64,000 nt of DNA from Massilia sp. PDC64. Its GTDB lineage: Bacteria; Pseudomonadota; Gammaproteobacteria; Burkholderiales; Burkholderiaceae_D. The stretch's first letter is position 1; every line of letters begins with the position of its first letter. A model generated the notes under the pieces. That model saw only the letters and a list, made by a program, of their open reading frames with translations, ran no database searches and was not told the DNA's origin. Where the stretch lies: positions 1 through 64,000 of the forward strand of contig NZ_FMZS01000005.1 in assembly GCF_900101265.1 (NCBI RefSeq). The letters are read 5' to 3'. Below, piece by piece: positions 11,331 through 19,377 of the stretch. Both the position numbers and the translations under genes were made by a program.

Positions 11331-13610
11331 CTAGAAGCGGAGTTCGAGGTTGACGCCGAAGGTGCGCGGATCGCCCGGTGTCTGGTTGTTGTAGCCCTGG
11401 ATGTAGAAGGAGTTCGAGCGCGCCCAGTAGTATTTGCCGGCCAGGTTCTTGCCCCACAGGCTGAGTCGCGTGCGGTCGCCGCGCAGGTTGAGCGTGGCCA
11501 TGGCGTTCAGCAGGCCGAAGGCCGGTTGGGTGTTCGAGGCGATCTGCCCGGCCGTCAGGGGCTGGAAGGGCAGGGCGTTGGTGTTCACCGGCTGGAAGTA
11601 GGCGACCTTCGAGCGCCAGTCGTAGTCGAGATGCAGGTCGAGCGGGCCGAGCGGCGTGGCGAGCGGATAATCCGCGCCCAGCGCGACGGTGGTCTTCGCG
11701 GTCGTGACGAAGGTCAGGCCCTTGAATGGACCATTGTCGAACCCGGGATCCGTCAGGCCGATGCCGGCGCTCAGGGTCAGGTCCGCCAGGCGCAGCAGCG
11801 CGTCCGCTTCCAGCCCCTTGATGGTGGCGTCGCCCGCGTTCACGACCGAGCTGATGGTGGTCGTACTGCCGGGCGGGAACTGCGGCGCGATCTGCTGGAT
11901 ATCCTTGTACCTGGTCAGGTACGTCGCCAGGTTCAGGCGCAGCCTGCGTCCCAGCAGTTCCATCTTCGCACCCGCCTCGTACGACAGCGCCTGTTCCTTG
12001 TCGAACGGCGCGTAGCCGAAGGCGCTGGTGGCGCCGGCGGGCTGGAAGCCGCCCGAGCGGAAGCCGCGCGATACCTTGCCGTACACCAGCGTGCCGTCTT
12101 CCAGCTTGTAGTCCAGGCCCAGCGTCCACGGCACGTACCGGGCGCGCAGCGACGGGGGCACGTAATGGCAGCCGCCCTGGTCGAGCCCGGCCGCGGCCAG
12201 GGCGCAGCCGGCGCTGCCGGCCAGCATGGCCCCGGTCTGCACCAGGTAGCGCGGCGCATTGTAGTCGACGTCGCGTTCGTCGCGCACCAGGCGCGCGCCG
12301 GCGGTGGCGCGCAGCCGCGGCAGCACGGTATAGGTCAGCTGCCCGAACACGCTCACCGAAGTCTGGCGCGAATCGAATGCGTTCAGGCGGCCCAGGGTGT
12401 TGGTGCCCGAGGGCGTCGTCACCAGGCTGCTGTCGCGCAGCGCCTCGCCGAGGTAGTAGGCGCCGGCGATCCAGTCGAGGCGGTCGTCCAGCGCGTTGCC
12501 GTACATCTGCAGCTCCTGCGTGAACTGGTGGCCGTCGACGGCGTAGCGCTGCAGCTGGTTGACGAACACCGGGGTCGCGTCGAGGTCGTAGCCGCTGACG
12601 GTGGCGAGATGGCGGTAGGCGCTGATCGACTTGAGCGTGGCCGGTCCCGCGTTCCAGCGCAGCGTGACGGTCGAGTCATTGACGTCGGTCGTATTGCGCG
12701 GATTGAAACCGGCTTGGCTGGTGTAGCCGCCGTCCTGGACATACCGGCCGATCGGCGCCAGCGCCCGCGAAGCGATGGCGGGATCGAAGTAGTTGACGAT
12801 CCAGACCTGGGACGCGGCGTCGCTGCTGAACTTGTCGTAGGTGAAGTCGACCAGCAGGTCGCGCGACGGCCGGGTGCGCAGCGAGGCGCGCACATAGCGG
12901 CGGTCCTCGTCGCCCAGCGGCTCGCCGAGCGGCGCGCTGCGCCCGTAGCCGTCGTGCCTGAGTCCGTCGACCACGAGGCGCAGCGCCGTGGTGGCGCCCA
13001 GCGGCAGGTTGAGGATGCCGGTCAGCGCGCGCTGGTCGTAATTGCCTACGCCCGCGACCACGCTGCCCTCGAACACCTGTTTCGGCGCCTTGGTGGTCAT
13101 GTTCAGCGCCCCGCCGATGGTATTGCGGCCGAACAGCGTGCCCTGCGGTCCGCGGATGACCTCGACCGCGTCCATGTCGACCAGGGCCGCGTTGGCGCCG
13201 GCGGTCCGCGCGTAGTACACGCCGTTGACGTAGATGCCGACGGTCGGATCGTTGTTCGACGAGATCGAGGTGGGCACGATGCCGCGCATGCCGATGATCA
13301 TGTTGTTCTTGCCGACCGGGGTATCGCTGATGAGCAGCGATGGCGCGTTGGCGCTGAGCGCCTTGATGTCGCCGATCTGGCGCCGGGCCAGCTCCTGGGC
13401 GTCGATGGCGGTGACGGCCGCCGGCACGTCCTGCAGCGCCTGTTCGCGCCGCTGCGACGTGACGACGACCCGGGGTACCGACGGCGCCCCGTCGGCTTCT
13501 GCTTGCGGGGCGGCCGGGGGCGCGTCGGGCGGCGCGGCGAGTGCGGCGCCGGCGAGGATGGGCATGGCGCAGCTGCCCGCCAGCACGCGCAGTGAGGCGA
13601 ATGGGGTCAT
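11331..13610 (-). CDS. TonB-dependent outer-membrane receptor
   Basis: A 759-residue energy-coupled outer-membrane transporter. A signal peptide (about residues 1-26, ending AGAALA) precedes a TonB-box-like VVVTSQRREQ, then the plug domain with VEVIRGPQGTLFGRNTIGGALN, and a long beta-barrel that ends in ...NLELRF, the expected C-terminal aromatic. The ATG at 13608-13610 has a GGAGACA ribosome site; an in-frame upstream ATG at 13670 lacks one. The family takes up siderophores but also hydrophobic carbon sources. Next to an MFS transporter and an acyl-CoA synthetase, nutrient import is the better inference. Confidence 0.92.
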   Translation of the reverse strand: MTPFASLRVLAGSCAMPILAGAALAAPPDAPPAAPQAEADGAPSVPRVVVTSQRREQALQDVPAAVTAIDAQELARRQIGDIKALSANAPSLLISDTPVGKNNMIIGMRGIVPTSISSNNDPTVGIYVNGVYYARTAGANAALVDMDAVEVIRGPQGTLFGRNTIGGALNMTTKAPKQVFEGSVVAGVGNYDQRALTGILNLPLGATTALRLVVDGLRHDGYGRSAPLGEPLGDEDRRYVRASLRTRPSRDLLVDFTYDKFSSDAASQVWIVNYFDPAIASRALAPIGRYVQDGGYTSQAGFNPRNTTDVNDSTVTLRWNAGPATLKSISAYRHLATVSGYDLDATPVFVNQLQRYAVDGHQFTQELQMYGNALDDRLDWIAGAYYLGEALRDSSLVTTPSGTNTLGRLNAFDSRQTSVSVFGQLTYTVLPRLRATAGARLVRDERDVDYNAPRYLVQTGAMLAGSAGCALAAAGLDQGGCHYVPPSLRARYVPWTLGLDYKLEDGTLVYGKVSRGFRSGGFQPAGATSAFGYAPFDKEQALSYEAGAKMELLGRRLRLNLATYLTRYKDIQQIAPQFPPGSTTTISSVVNAGDATIKGLEADALLRLADLTLSAGIGLTDPGFDNGPFKGLTFVTTAKTTVALGADYPLATPLGPLDLHLDYDWRSKVAYFQPVNTNALPFQPLTAGQIASNTQPAFGLLNAMATLNLRGDRTRLSLWGKNLAGKYYWARSNSFYIQGYNNQTPGDPRTFGVNLELRF

Positions 13611-13724
13611 GCGTGTCTCCGTGATCGTTGTTATCGGTTCCGGCCGGATCGGGTGGCCGGGCCGCGGCATTGTTGGCCATGCCTGTGCGGCGGATCGCCC
13701 GCGCGCGGCGGGCGAGCGGGGGAG

Positions 13725-14108
13725 TTAGCCGGGCTTGCGGCACGACGCCGCGATCTTGTGCCCGTCCGGATCGCGGATATAGGCCGCGTACGCGTCCGGC
13801 GCGAACGGGCGCGGGCCCGGTGCGCCTTCGTCGGTGGCCCCGAGTTCGAGTGCGCGGCGATGGAATTCGTCGATCGCCGCCCGCGTCGGCGCCGCCAGGC
13901 CGATGGTCAGGCCGTTGCTGGCCGTGGCCGGCTCGCCGTTGCGGGGATAGCCGACCATGAACTGGGCGGCCTCGATGCCCCAGCCGCAGATGCGGCCTTC
14001 GACATCCAGCAGGCGCCGGAAGCCGAGGGGCGCCAGCACGTGGTCGTAGAACGCGCTGGCGCGCGCCAGGTCGTGCGTGCCGAGGGTCGTGTGGGTGAGA
14101 ATGGTCAT
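13725..14108 (-). CDS. VOC-family (glyoxalase/bleomycin-resistance-like) protein
   Basis: A 127-residue single-module vicinal-oxygen-chelate protein. It begins TILTHTTLGTHDLARASAFYDHVLAPLGF and ends AAYIRDPDGHKIAA, which is the classic VOC half-fold. Stand-alone members include lyases, isomerases and binding proteins; the reaction here is unknown. It starts 43 bases after the acyl-CoA synthetase stop, with AGGAGACA ahead of the ATG, and is probably cotranscribed with it. Confidence 0.85.
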   Translation of the reverse strand: MTILTHTTLGTHDLARASAFYDHVLAPLGFRRLLDVEGRICGWGIEAAQFMVGYPRNGEPATASNGLTIGLAAPTRAAIDEFHRRALELGATDEGAPGPRPFAPDAYAAYIRDPDGHKIAASCRKPG

Positions 14109-14151
14109 GTCTTTGTCTCCTGTTCTGGTGTGCCGAATCGTCGCGCGCGGG

Positions 14152-15783
14152 TCAGCGTTTGCTGACCTTGATGTCCGTGAGTTCCAGGTCCCACGTGGCG
14201 GGCGTGCAGCCTTCCTCGCGCAACTGGTACTTCAGCACCCGTCCTTGCGGATTTTTCGGCATCGACGTGCGGAACTCGATGTAGCGGGGCAGGGCGTAAT
14301 AGGGCACGGCATCGACCGCCCAGTGGAACAGGGCTTCCGGCGTCAGCGCGCAGCCGGGCTTCAGGATCGCGGTGACCTTGACGTCGTCCTCGCCCTTGTC
14401 GGACGGCACCGCATGGACCGCGACCTCCTCGAGGTCGGGGTGCGCGGAGAATGCCGCTTCCATCTCGAAGCTGGAGATGTTCTCGCCGCGCCGGCGCAGG
14501 TAATCCTTCTTGCGGTCGACGAAATAGAAGAAGCCGTCCTCGTCGAACTTGCCGATGTCGCCGCTGTGGAACCACATGTTGCGCATGACCTTCATGGTAT
14601 CGGCCGGCCGGCCCCAGTAGCCCATGAACATGATGTCGGGGCGCAGCGGCCGCACCACGATCTCGCCCGGCGTATTGGCCGGGAGTTCGCGATCGAGGTC
14701 GTCGACGATGCGCACGTCGAAGTCCGGGATGCGCTTGCCGGAGGAACCGGGCGCCGCGTATTCCCCGCCGGGCAGCGAGGTGATGACGCTGGCCTCGGTC
14801 AGGCCGTAGCCGTTGCCGCCGACCTGCCGGGCGCCGAAGCGCTCGCGCCAGATCTTCTTCGTCTCTTCGGTGAACGGGTTGCCGCGCACGGTATGGATCC
14901 GGCCGAAGCAGCGCCGCGCCGCCTCGCTGTCCGGCGCCTGGGCGAGCAGGCCGCCCATGCCGCCGAGGATCGACGCGATGGTGGCGCCGCTGCGCTCGAC
15001 TTCGGGCCAGAAATTCGATACCGAGAAGCGCGGCACGATCGCGACACGCGCACCCACCAGGATGTTCGACAGCACGCCGACGCACATGGCGTTCATGTGG
15101 AACAGCGGCAGCGGGGTGATCGTGACGTCGTCGGCCGTCGCCGGGCCCGCGCGCAACTGCAGGCGCGCCAGGTTGCACATATAGTTATAGCTCAGCATGC
15201 AGCCCTTCGACGGGCCGGTGGTGCCGGAGGTATACACGATGCAGGCCAGGTCGGACGGTGCCGGCTTCGCCGCGATCGGCTCGTCGTCGTGGCCGCGGTG
15301 CTCGTCGAGCGCGGCGATCCGGAACGGGCAGGGCGGCAGCTTGTCCAGCGTGCCGCGATAGAGCAGCAGGGCGGCGTCCGGCAGGCCCTCGGCCACCTGG
15401 GTGATGCGCTCGACGTAGTCCGCTTCGCAGATCAGGATGCGCGCCTTCGAGTCGGCGATCTGGTGGCGCAGGAATTCGCCGCGCAGGGCCGTGTTCACGG
15501 GCACGCTGACCGCGCACAGCTTGTTCGCCGCGATCCAGCCCGCCACCGCGTCGAGATTATTGTCCAGCATCGTGAGGAGGGTATCGCCCGCGCGCACGCC
15601 CAGTCCGGCGAGCGAATGCGCCAGGCGCGTCGTCAATTGGTCGAATTCGCCATAAGTGGTCAGTTTGCCGCCAAAGTCGAACAGTACGCGGTCGGGGTGC
15701 GCCGTCACTGCCCTGTCCAGCGCGGCGATGACCGTGTCCTGTTGACCCACCGACCACGTATCGGGATTGCCCATGCCTGCCAT
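14152..15783 (-). CDS. AMP-binding acyl-CoA synthetase (CaiC-like)
   Basis: The product would activate a carboxylic acid with ATP and CoA through an acyl-adenylate. The 543-residue ANL-family protein has the P-loop VYTSGTTGPSKGCMLSY (about residues 180-196), the YGLTEASV motif (about 325), WFHSGDIGKFDEDGFFYFVDRKKDYLRRRGENIS (about 415-450), and the C-terminal lysine in NPQGRVLKYQLRE. The overall pattern resembles crotonobetaine/carnitine-CoA ligases. The chosen ATG (15781-15783) follows AGGAGACG; a longer open frame overlaps the divergent TetR. It probably performs the entry activation of the island's substrate, and operator A lies in its promoter region. Confidence 0.9.
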   Translation of the reverse strand: MAGMGNPDTWSVGQQDTVIAALDRAVTAHPDRVLFDFGGKLTTYGEFDQLTTRLAHSLAGLGVRAGDTLLTMLDNNLDAVAGWIAANKLCAVSVPVNTALRGEFLRHQIADSKARILICEADYVERITQVAEGLPDAALLLYRGTLDKLPPCPFRIAALDEHRGHDDEPIAAKPAPSDLACIVYTSGTTGPSKGCMLSYNYMCNLARLQLRAGPATADDVTITPLPLFHMNAMCVGVLSNILVGARVAIVPRFSVSNFWPEVERSGATIASILGGMGGLLAQAPDSEAARRCFGRIHTVRGNPFTEETKKIWRERFGARQVGGNGYGLTEASVITSLPGGEYAAPGSSGKRIPDFDVRIVDDLDRELPANTPGEIVVRPLRPDIMFMGYWGRPADTMKVMRNMWFHSGDIGKFDEDGFFYFVDRKKDYLRRRGENISSFEMEAAFSAHPDLEEVAVHAVPSDKGEDDVKVTAILKPGCALTPEALFHWAVDAVPYYALPRYIEFRTSMPKNPQGRVLKYQLREEGCTPATWDLELTDIKVSKR

Positions 15784-15819
15784 GTCGTCTCCTGTTTTGC
15801 GATTATTTATGTTCGGAAT

Positions 15820-15846
15820 ATAAACAGAAATGCGAAAAGTGTCAAA
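15820..15846. promoter_or_regulatory. Operator copy A (ATAAACA-N13-TGTCAAA)
   Basis: Inverted repeat with ACA at 15824-15826, 13 bases, and TGT at 15840-15842, between the divergent acyl-CoA synthetase and TetR starts. It is one of ten copies with the same 13-base spacer in this window. Confidence 0.7.
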
Positions 15847-15899
15847 GAAAATGGTTTCGATCTGTCGCCTGTGCGCTTTTCGCACCGGTGGCCTTGCGC

Positions 15900-15905
15900 T
15901 ACAAT
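15900..15905 (+). promoter_or_regulatory. Possible -10 box TACAAT for the TetR gene
   Basis: TACAAT lies 32 bases upstream of the TetR ATG; no convincing -35 is seen (TTTTCG at 15877-15882 is poor). Weak prediction. Confidence 0.35.
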
Positions 15906-15936
15906 CGCGATTCGAAAAACGTTTGCGAAGAAATCG

Positions 15937-16788
15937 ATGACCGCTCCAGCCAAAGCAGCGAAACAGACGGCGGCGCCCAAGCCGAAAGCGGCCGCCAAGA
16001 CCGTGACCAGCGCCAGGGCGGTAGCCAGGCGCGCCGCGCCCGCGGCCGATCCGGCGTCCGACAAGCCGGTCAAGCGGGTAGCCAGGCCGGCAGCCAAGAG
16101 CAGCGCCAGGCCTCCGGCCGCGCAGGCCGATGCGCCGGCAGCGAGGCCGTCCGCCAGGCCCGCTGCCAAGACGGCCGCCAAGGTGGGGGCGAAAGCCGCG
16201 CCGAAGGTCAAGCTGAACAAGCGTTCGAGCGAGACCATCGCCAAGATCCTGGCGGTCACCGAGGAGATCATCCTGCGCTCGGGGGCGGAGCGCATTTCTA
16301 TCCTCGACGTGTGCGACGAAGTCGGTATTTCGCGCGGCACCTTCTATCGCTATTTCTCGTCGCAGGACGACTTGCTGGACGCCTTTTCGCGCCACAAGCG
16401 CGACCAGTTCCATACCACCCTGCAGAAAACTGCGGCTTCGACCGACCCGGACGAGCGCTTCCAGGCGCTGATCGAATTCATCGACGACTATCTCGAGAAC
16501 AGCCGCGCGCGGCGTCTGCTGCTGGTGGCGCCGGACTATGCGACGCGCTGGCTGCAGCGTATCTTCGCCGACTCGGTGCACCGCTTCCAGGACATCCTGG
16601 GAATCGTGTTCGACGCGTGGGAAGAGCGGCACGGCATCGTGATCGACCGGGAGCTCGTGTGCGAGCTGATGGTGCGCTACATCATGAGCGACGTGCTGGT
16701 GCCGGCCGGCCCTGACCGGCGCAACCTGATGCGCCGCATCGAGCGCTTCGTCCTCATGCTGCTCTCGGGACGGGTGGCGCGCCGCTAG
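15937..16788 (+). CDS. TetR-family regulator with a long Ala/Lys/Pro-rich N-terminal tail
   Basis: A 283-residue protein. Residues 1-93 are low-complexity Ala/Lys/Pro/Arg (repeats such as KAAAK, RPAAK, AAKVGAKAAPK), resembling the basic tail of histone H1/AlgP-type proteins. A normal TetR body follows: RSSETIAKILAVTEEIILRSG, then helix-turn-helix RISILDVCDEVGISRGTFYRYFSSQ at about 119-143, then a ligand-binding domain. The body is clearly paralogous to the TetR at 54082-54714, which lacks the tail. The ATG at 15937 is the first in-frame start after the divergent promoter; the open frame extends upstream to 14077 only through the antisense of the synthetase. It is a candidate binder of the ten-copy operator. 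Confidence 0.88.
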   Translation: MTAPAKAAKQTAAPKPKAAAKTVTSARAVARRAAPAADPASDKPVKRVARPAAKSSARPPAAQADAPAARPSARPAAKTAAKVGAKAAPKVKLNKRSSETIAKILAVTEEIILRSGAERISILDVCDEVGISRGTFYRYFSSQDDLLDAFSRHKRDQFHTTLQKTAASTDPDERFQALIEFIDDYLENSRARRLLLVAPDYATRWLQRIFADSVHRFQDILGIVFDAWEERHGIVIDRELVCELMVRYIMSDVLVPAGPDRRNLMRRIERFVLMLLSGRVARR

Positions 16789-16794
16789 CCATGC

Positions 16795-16811
16795 TTTGAC
16801 CCGCAGTCAAA
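16795..16811. promoter_or_regulatory. TTTGAC-N5-GTCAAA inverted repeat
   Basis: Perfect 6-bp arms around CCGCA, 110 bases upstream of the FAD oxidoreductase start. The same TTGAC-N5-GTCAA repeat occurs at 19260-19276 in front of the TetR gene at 18501-19217, so it is probably that repressor's operator. Confidence 0.6.
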
Positions 16812-16920
16812 CCGTTGCGCTGTCGCACGGCGGCGCCGCCGTGTTCCAATCGCCCCGGACGGGCATGTCCCGGACGGGATACCGATAACGACACGATCCG
16901 CGCGAGCGGGAGGAGACAGC

Positions 16921-18504
16921 ATGACGGGAACGAAGCAGTACGACGCGGCGATCGTCGGGGGCGGGCACAACGGCCTGGCGGCCGCCTGCTACCTGGCGCA
17001 AGCCGGCAGGAAGGTGGTGGTCATCGAGGCGCGCGACAAGGTCGGCGGCATGGCCTCCAGCGGCTACCTGATCCCGGAGGCCCCGCGCCACCTGGTCCAT
17101 CCGTGCGCGCTCGACCTGATGTCGCTGCGCGTGCATCCCATGATGCCGCGCGAGCTGCAGCTCGAGCGCCACGGGTTTCGCCAGGTCGACATGGACCCCG
17201 GCTACGTTTACCTCCACCCCGACGGCAGTTCGCTGGTGTTCGGCCGCAGCGCCGCGCAGACGGCGGCCGAGATCCGGCGTTTCTCGGCACGCGACGCCGA
17301 CCAGTTCCTGGTGCTGATGAAGCTCGTCGATGCGTTCATCGACATCGCGATCCCGATGATGCGCGTCGATCCGGCGCGGCGCAACCTCGGCGCCAAGTGG
17401 CAGTCGCTGCGCTCCCTGCTGAAGCACCGCAAGCTGAAACCCGAACTGATGGCGCTGATCGGCAGCCCGGCCTACACGTCGATCGTGGAACGCTTCGAAC
17501 ACCCGGTGACGCAGTCGGCCCTGTGCTGCCTGTTGGGCGCGGCCGGTCCGATCGCCGCCGAGACGACCGGCATCTACTTTGCGCTGCTGGGTTTCATCCA
17601 CCGCTTCGGCCTGGGCCGTCCGGTCGGCGGCATGCAGACGTTGTCGGATGCGCTCGCAGCACGGCTGCGCGAGCTGGGCGGCGACATCCTGCTGTCGGCG
17701 CCGGCCGCCGAGATCGTCGCGCGCGGCGGCCGGGCCGGCGGCGTGCGCCTGGCGGACGGCAGGCTGGTGCAGGCGAGCGCGGTGGTCGCGTCGATCCATC
17801 CGAAAATGGCGCTCGAGATGGTCACGCCCGGCGCGCTCGACCGCCGTACGCTGACCCGGGTCGCGCTGGCGCCCGCCAATGCCCATGGCGCGTCGCCGCT
17901 GAAGGTGGACGTCGCCTTGTCGCGCCAGGTCGCCTATGCGCGCCACGAGGCGCTGCGTCCCGACGGCCTCAGCCTGCGCAAGAGCGTGCTGCTGATCGGT
18001 ACCGCCGAGGCGGTGCTGGACAACTTCCGCTGCGCCGCGCGCGGCGAGGTGTCCGCGCTGCCCTACCTGTGGATCACCGCGCCGTCCGCCGTCGATCCCG
18101 GCCAGGCGCCACCCGGCCAGGACGTCGTCTACCTGTACCCGGTGGCGATGCCGGTCGAGCCGCGCGAGGGCTGGGATGCGATCCGCGACCGGGTCGGGCA
18201 GCAGGCGATCGACCACGCGGCCGCCTACATGGACGGATTGAAGGAGGGCGAGATCGGCCGCCGCATCGAGGCCGCCCCCGACCTCGCGGCGCGGCTGAAC
18301 GTGCATCGCGGCTGCGTGGTGCACATCGATACGAATCCGGCGCGCAGCGCGCTGATGCGCCCGGCGGCGGGACTCGGGGGCGATACGCTGCCGGTCGCCG
18401 GCCTGTTCCTCGGCGGCGCGGGCGTGCACCCGGGCGGCGGCATCAACGGCCTGCCGGGGCGGATCGCGGCGCGCCGCGTCGAGCGCTTCCTGGGCCGGCG
18501 CTAG
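16921..18504 (+). CDS. FAD-dependent oxidoreductase, phytoene-desaturase/CrtI-like
   Basis: A 527-residue flavoprotein. It has an N-terminal dinucleotide-binding motif (AAIVGGGHNGLAAACYLAQAG, residues 8-28), followed by VVVIEARDKVGGMASS, and a C-terminal GLFLGGAGVHPGGGINGLPGR. These mark the phytoene dehydrogenase-like/amine-oxidase superfamily, whose members desaturate or oxidise hydrophobic substrates. The ATG is preceded by GGAGGAGACAGC. It converges with the TetR gene at 18501, overlapping by 4 bases. Its actual substrate is unknown; an oxidation or desaturation step of the island's compound is an inference. Confidence 0.85.
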   Translation: MTGTKQYDAAIVGGGHNGLAAACYLAQAGRKVVVIEARDKVGGMASSGYLIPEAPRHLVHPCALDLMSLRVHPMMPRELQLERHGFRQVDMDPGYVYLHPDGSSLVFGRSAAQTAAEIRRFSARDADQFLVLMKLVDAFIDIAIPMMRVDPARRNLGAKWQSLRSLLKHRKLKPELMALIGSPAYTSIVERFEHPVTQSALCCLLGAAGPIAAETTGIYFALLGFIHRFGLGRPVGGMQTLSDALAARLRELGGDILLSAPAAEIVARGGRAGGVRLADGRLVQASAVVASIHPKMALEMVTPGALDRRTLTRVALAPANAHGASPLKVDVALSRQVAYARHEALRPDGLSLRKSVLLIGTAEAVLDNFRCAARGEVSALPYLWITAPSAVDPGQAPPGQDVVYLYPVAMPVEPREGWDAIRDRVGQQAIDHAAAYMDGLKEGEIGRRIEAAPDLAARLNVHRGCVVHIDTNPARSALMRPAAGLGGDTLPVAGLFLGGAGVHPGGGINGLPGRIAARRVERFLGRR

Positions 18505-19217
18505 CGCCCGGCGCGCGTCAGCGGATCGAGCGTACCGCGCTCGCGCTCGACCGCCGCCAGCACGAAGGCGACCGCGAAACGGCGCCAGGTCTCGGCATCC
18601 GCCCGGTCGGCCACGTCGAGCGCGGCCAGCGTCGCCACCGTGTAGCGGTTGACATAGGCGCTGGTCGTCGCCAGCGCCGCCATCGCCAGCAGCAGGTCGG
18701 CGTCGACGTCGGAGCGGAAATCACCGCTCGCCACCCCGCGCGCCAGCGTCGCGCGCATCTTCTCGTTCAATTGCGGCGCCATGCCCGTGAAGCTGTTGCG
18801 CGGCGTGGTATGGCTCTCGTGGTAGCGGATGCCTTCCTGCGCCAGCGCGCGCAATTCGCCGTCGTGGTAAGGCCGCAGCATGTTGTCGAGCAGGGCGCGC
18901 AGAGCGTCGCGCGGGGGCAGGTGGTCCAGGTCCTGTTCCAGCAGCGTGGCCATGGCCTGCGCCGACGACTCGTCCAGCACGCAGCCGAACAGCTCTTCCT
19001 TGCTGCGGAAATAGTGGTACACCAGCTGCTTGGTCACGCCCGCGGCCTGGGCGATGTCGTCCACGCGCGCATCCGCCAGCCCGCGCGCGGCGAACTCGCG
19101 GCGCGCGGCGCCGGTGATGCGCCGGAGCGTGTCGCGCTTGTTGGGCGGCGCCTTCGCCGCCGCGCTGCCGGCGGCGCAGGCGGGGAGGTCGTTGCGGGTG
19201 TCCGGCAGGTCGGCCAT
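18501..19217 (-). CDS. TetR-family regulator
   Basis: A 238-residue protein with the TetR N-terminal domain: KRDTLRRITGAARREFAARG, then DARVDDIAQAAGVTKQLVYHYFRSKEELF as helix-turn-helix (about residues 50-78), then a helical ligand domain. Its recognition helix (TKQLVYHYFRSKE) differs from the SRGTFYRYFSSQ of the two other TetR proteins, so a different operator is expected. TTGAC-N5-GTCAA lies 43 bases upstream of its ATG and again before the convergent FAD oxidoreductase, consistent with autoregulation and control of that gene. Ligand unknown. Confidence 0.9.
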   Translation of the reverse strand: MADLPDTRNDLPACAAGSAAAKAPPNKRDTLRRITGAARREFAARGLADARVDDIAQAAGVTKQLVYHYFRSKEELFGCVLDESSAQAMATLLEQDLDHLPPRDALRALLDNMLRPYHDGELRALAQEGIRYHESHTTPRNSFTGMAPQLNEKMRATLARGVASGDFRSDVDADLLLAMAALATTSAYVNRYTVATLAALDVADRADAETWRRFAVAFVLAAVERERGTLDPLTRAGR

Positions 19218-19259
19218 GGTCGCGGAATCGGTGGAAACAGCCCATGTTATCGCATGCCG

Positions 19260-19276
19260 CTTGACTCGGCGTCAAA
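19260..19276. promoter_or_regulatory. CTTGAC-N5-GTCAAA inverted repeat
   Basis: Perfect TTGAC/GTCAA arms around TCGGC in the divergent region between TetR (18501-19217) and the first P450. Second copy of the repeat at 16795-16811. Confidence 0.6.
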
Positions 19277-19314
19277 TAAAGTCGATGGCGACGGCCGCCG
19301 CGGCCCTCTAAGAT

Positions 19315-19341
19315 GTGCACACCATTCGATAACATGTTCAT
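19315..19341. promoter_or_regulatory. Operator copy J (GTGCACA-N13-TGTTCAT)
   Basis: ACA at 19319-19321, 13 bases, TGT at 19335-19337; centre about 50 bases upstream of the first P450 ATG. The right arm runs into TCATAT, a possible -10. Confidence 0.7.
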
Positions 19342-19377
19342 ATCCGCCGGGCGCGGCCATGGACGCGAGGAGACATC

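Noticed and set aside
11310-13595. 761-codon plus-strand open frame
   Set aside because: Antisense to the TonB-dependent receptor, which has a clear signal peptide, plug and barrel.
14077-15936. N-terminal extension of the first TetR frame to 14077
   Set aside because: The extra 620 codons are antisense to the acyl-CoA synthetase and cross a divergent promoter region; the ATG at 15937 is the first credible start.
16826-16843. CACGGCGGCGCCGCCGTG palindrome after the first TetR gene
   Set aside because: Could be a terminator hairpin, but there is no T-run, and GC-rich palindromes arise easily at this base composition.
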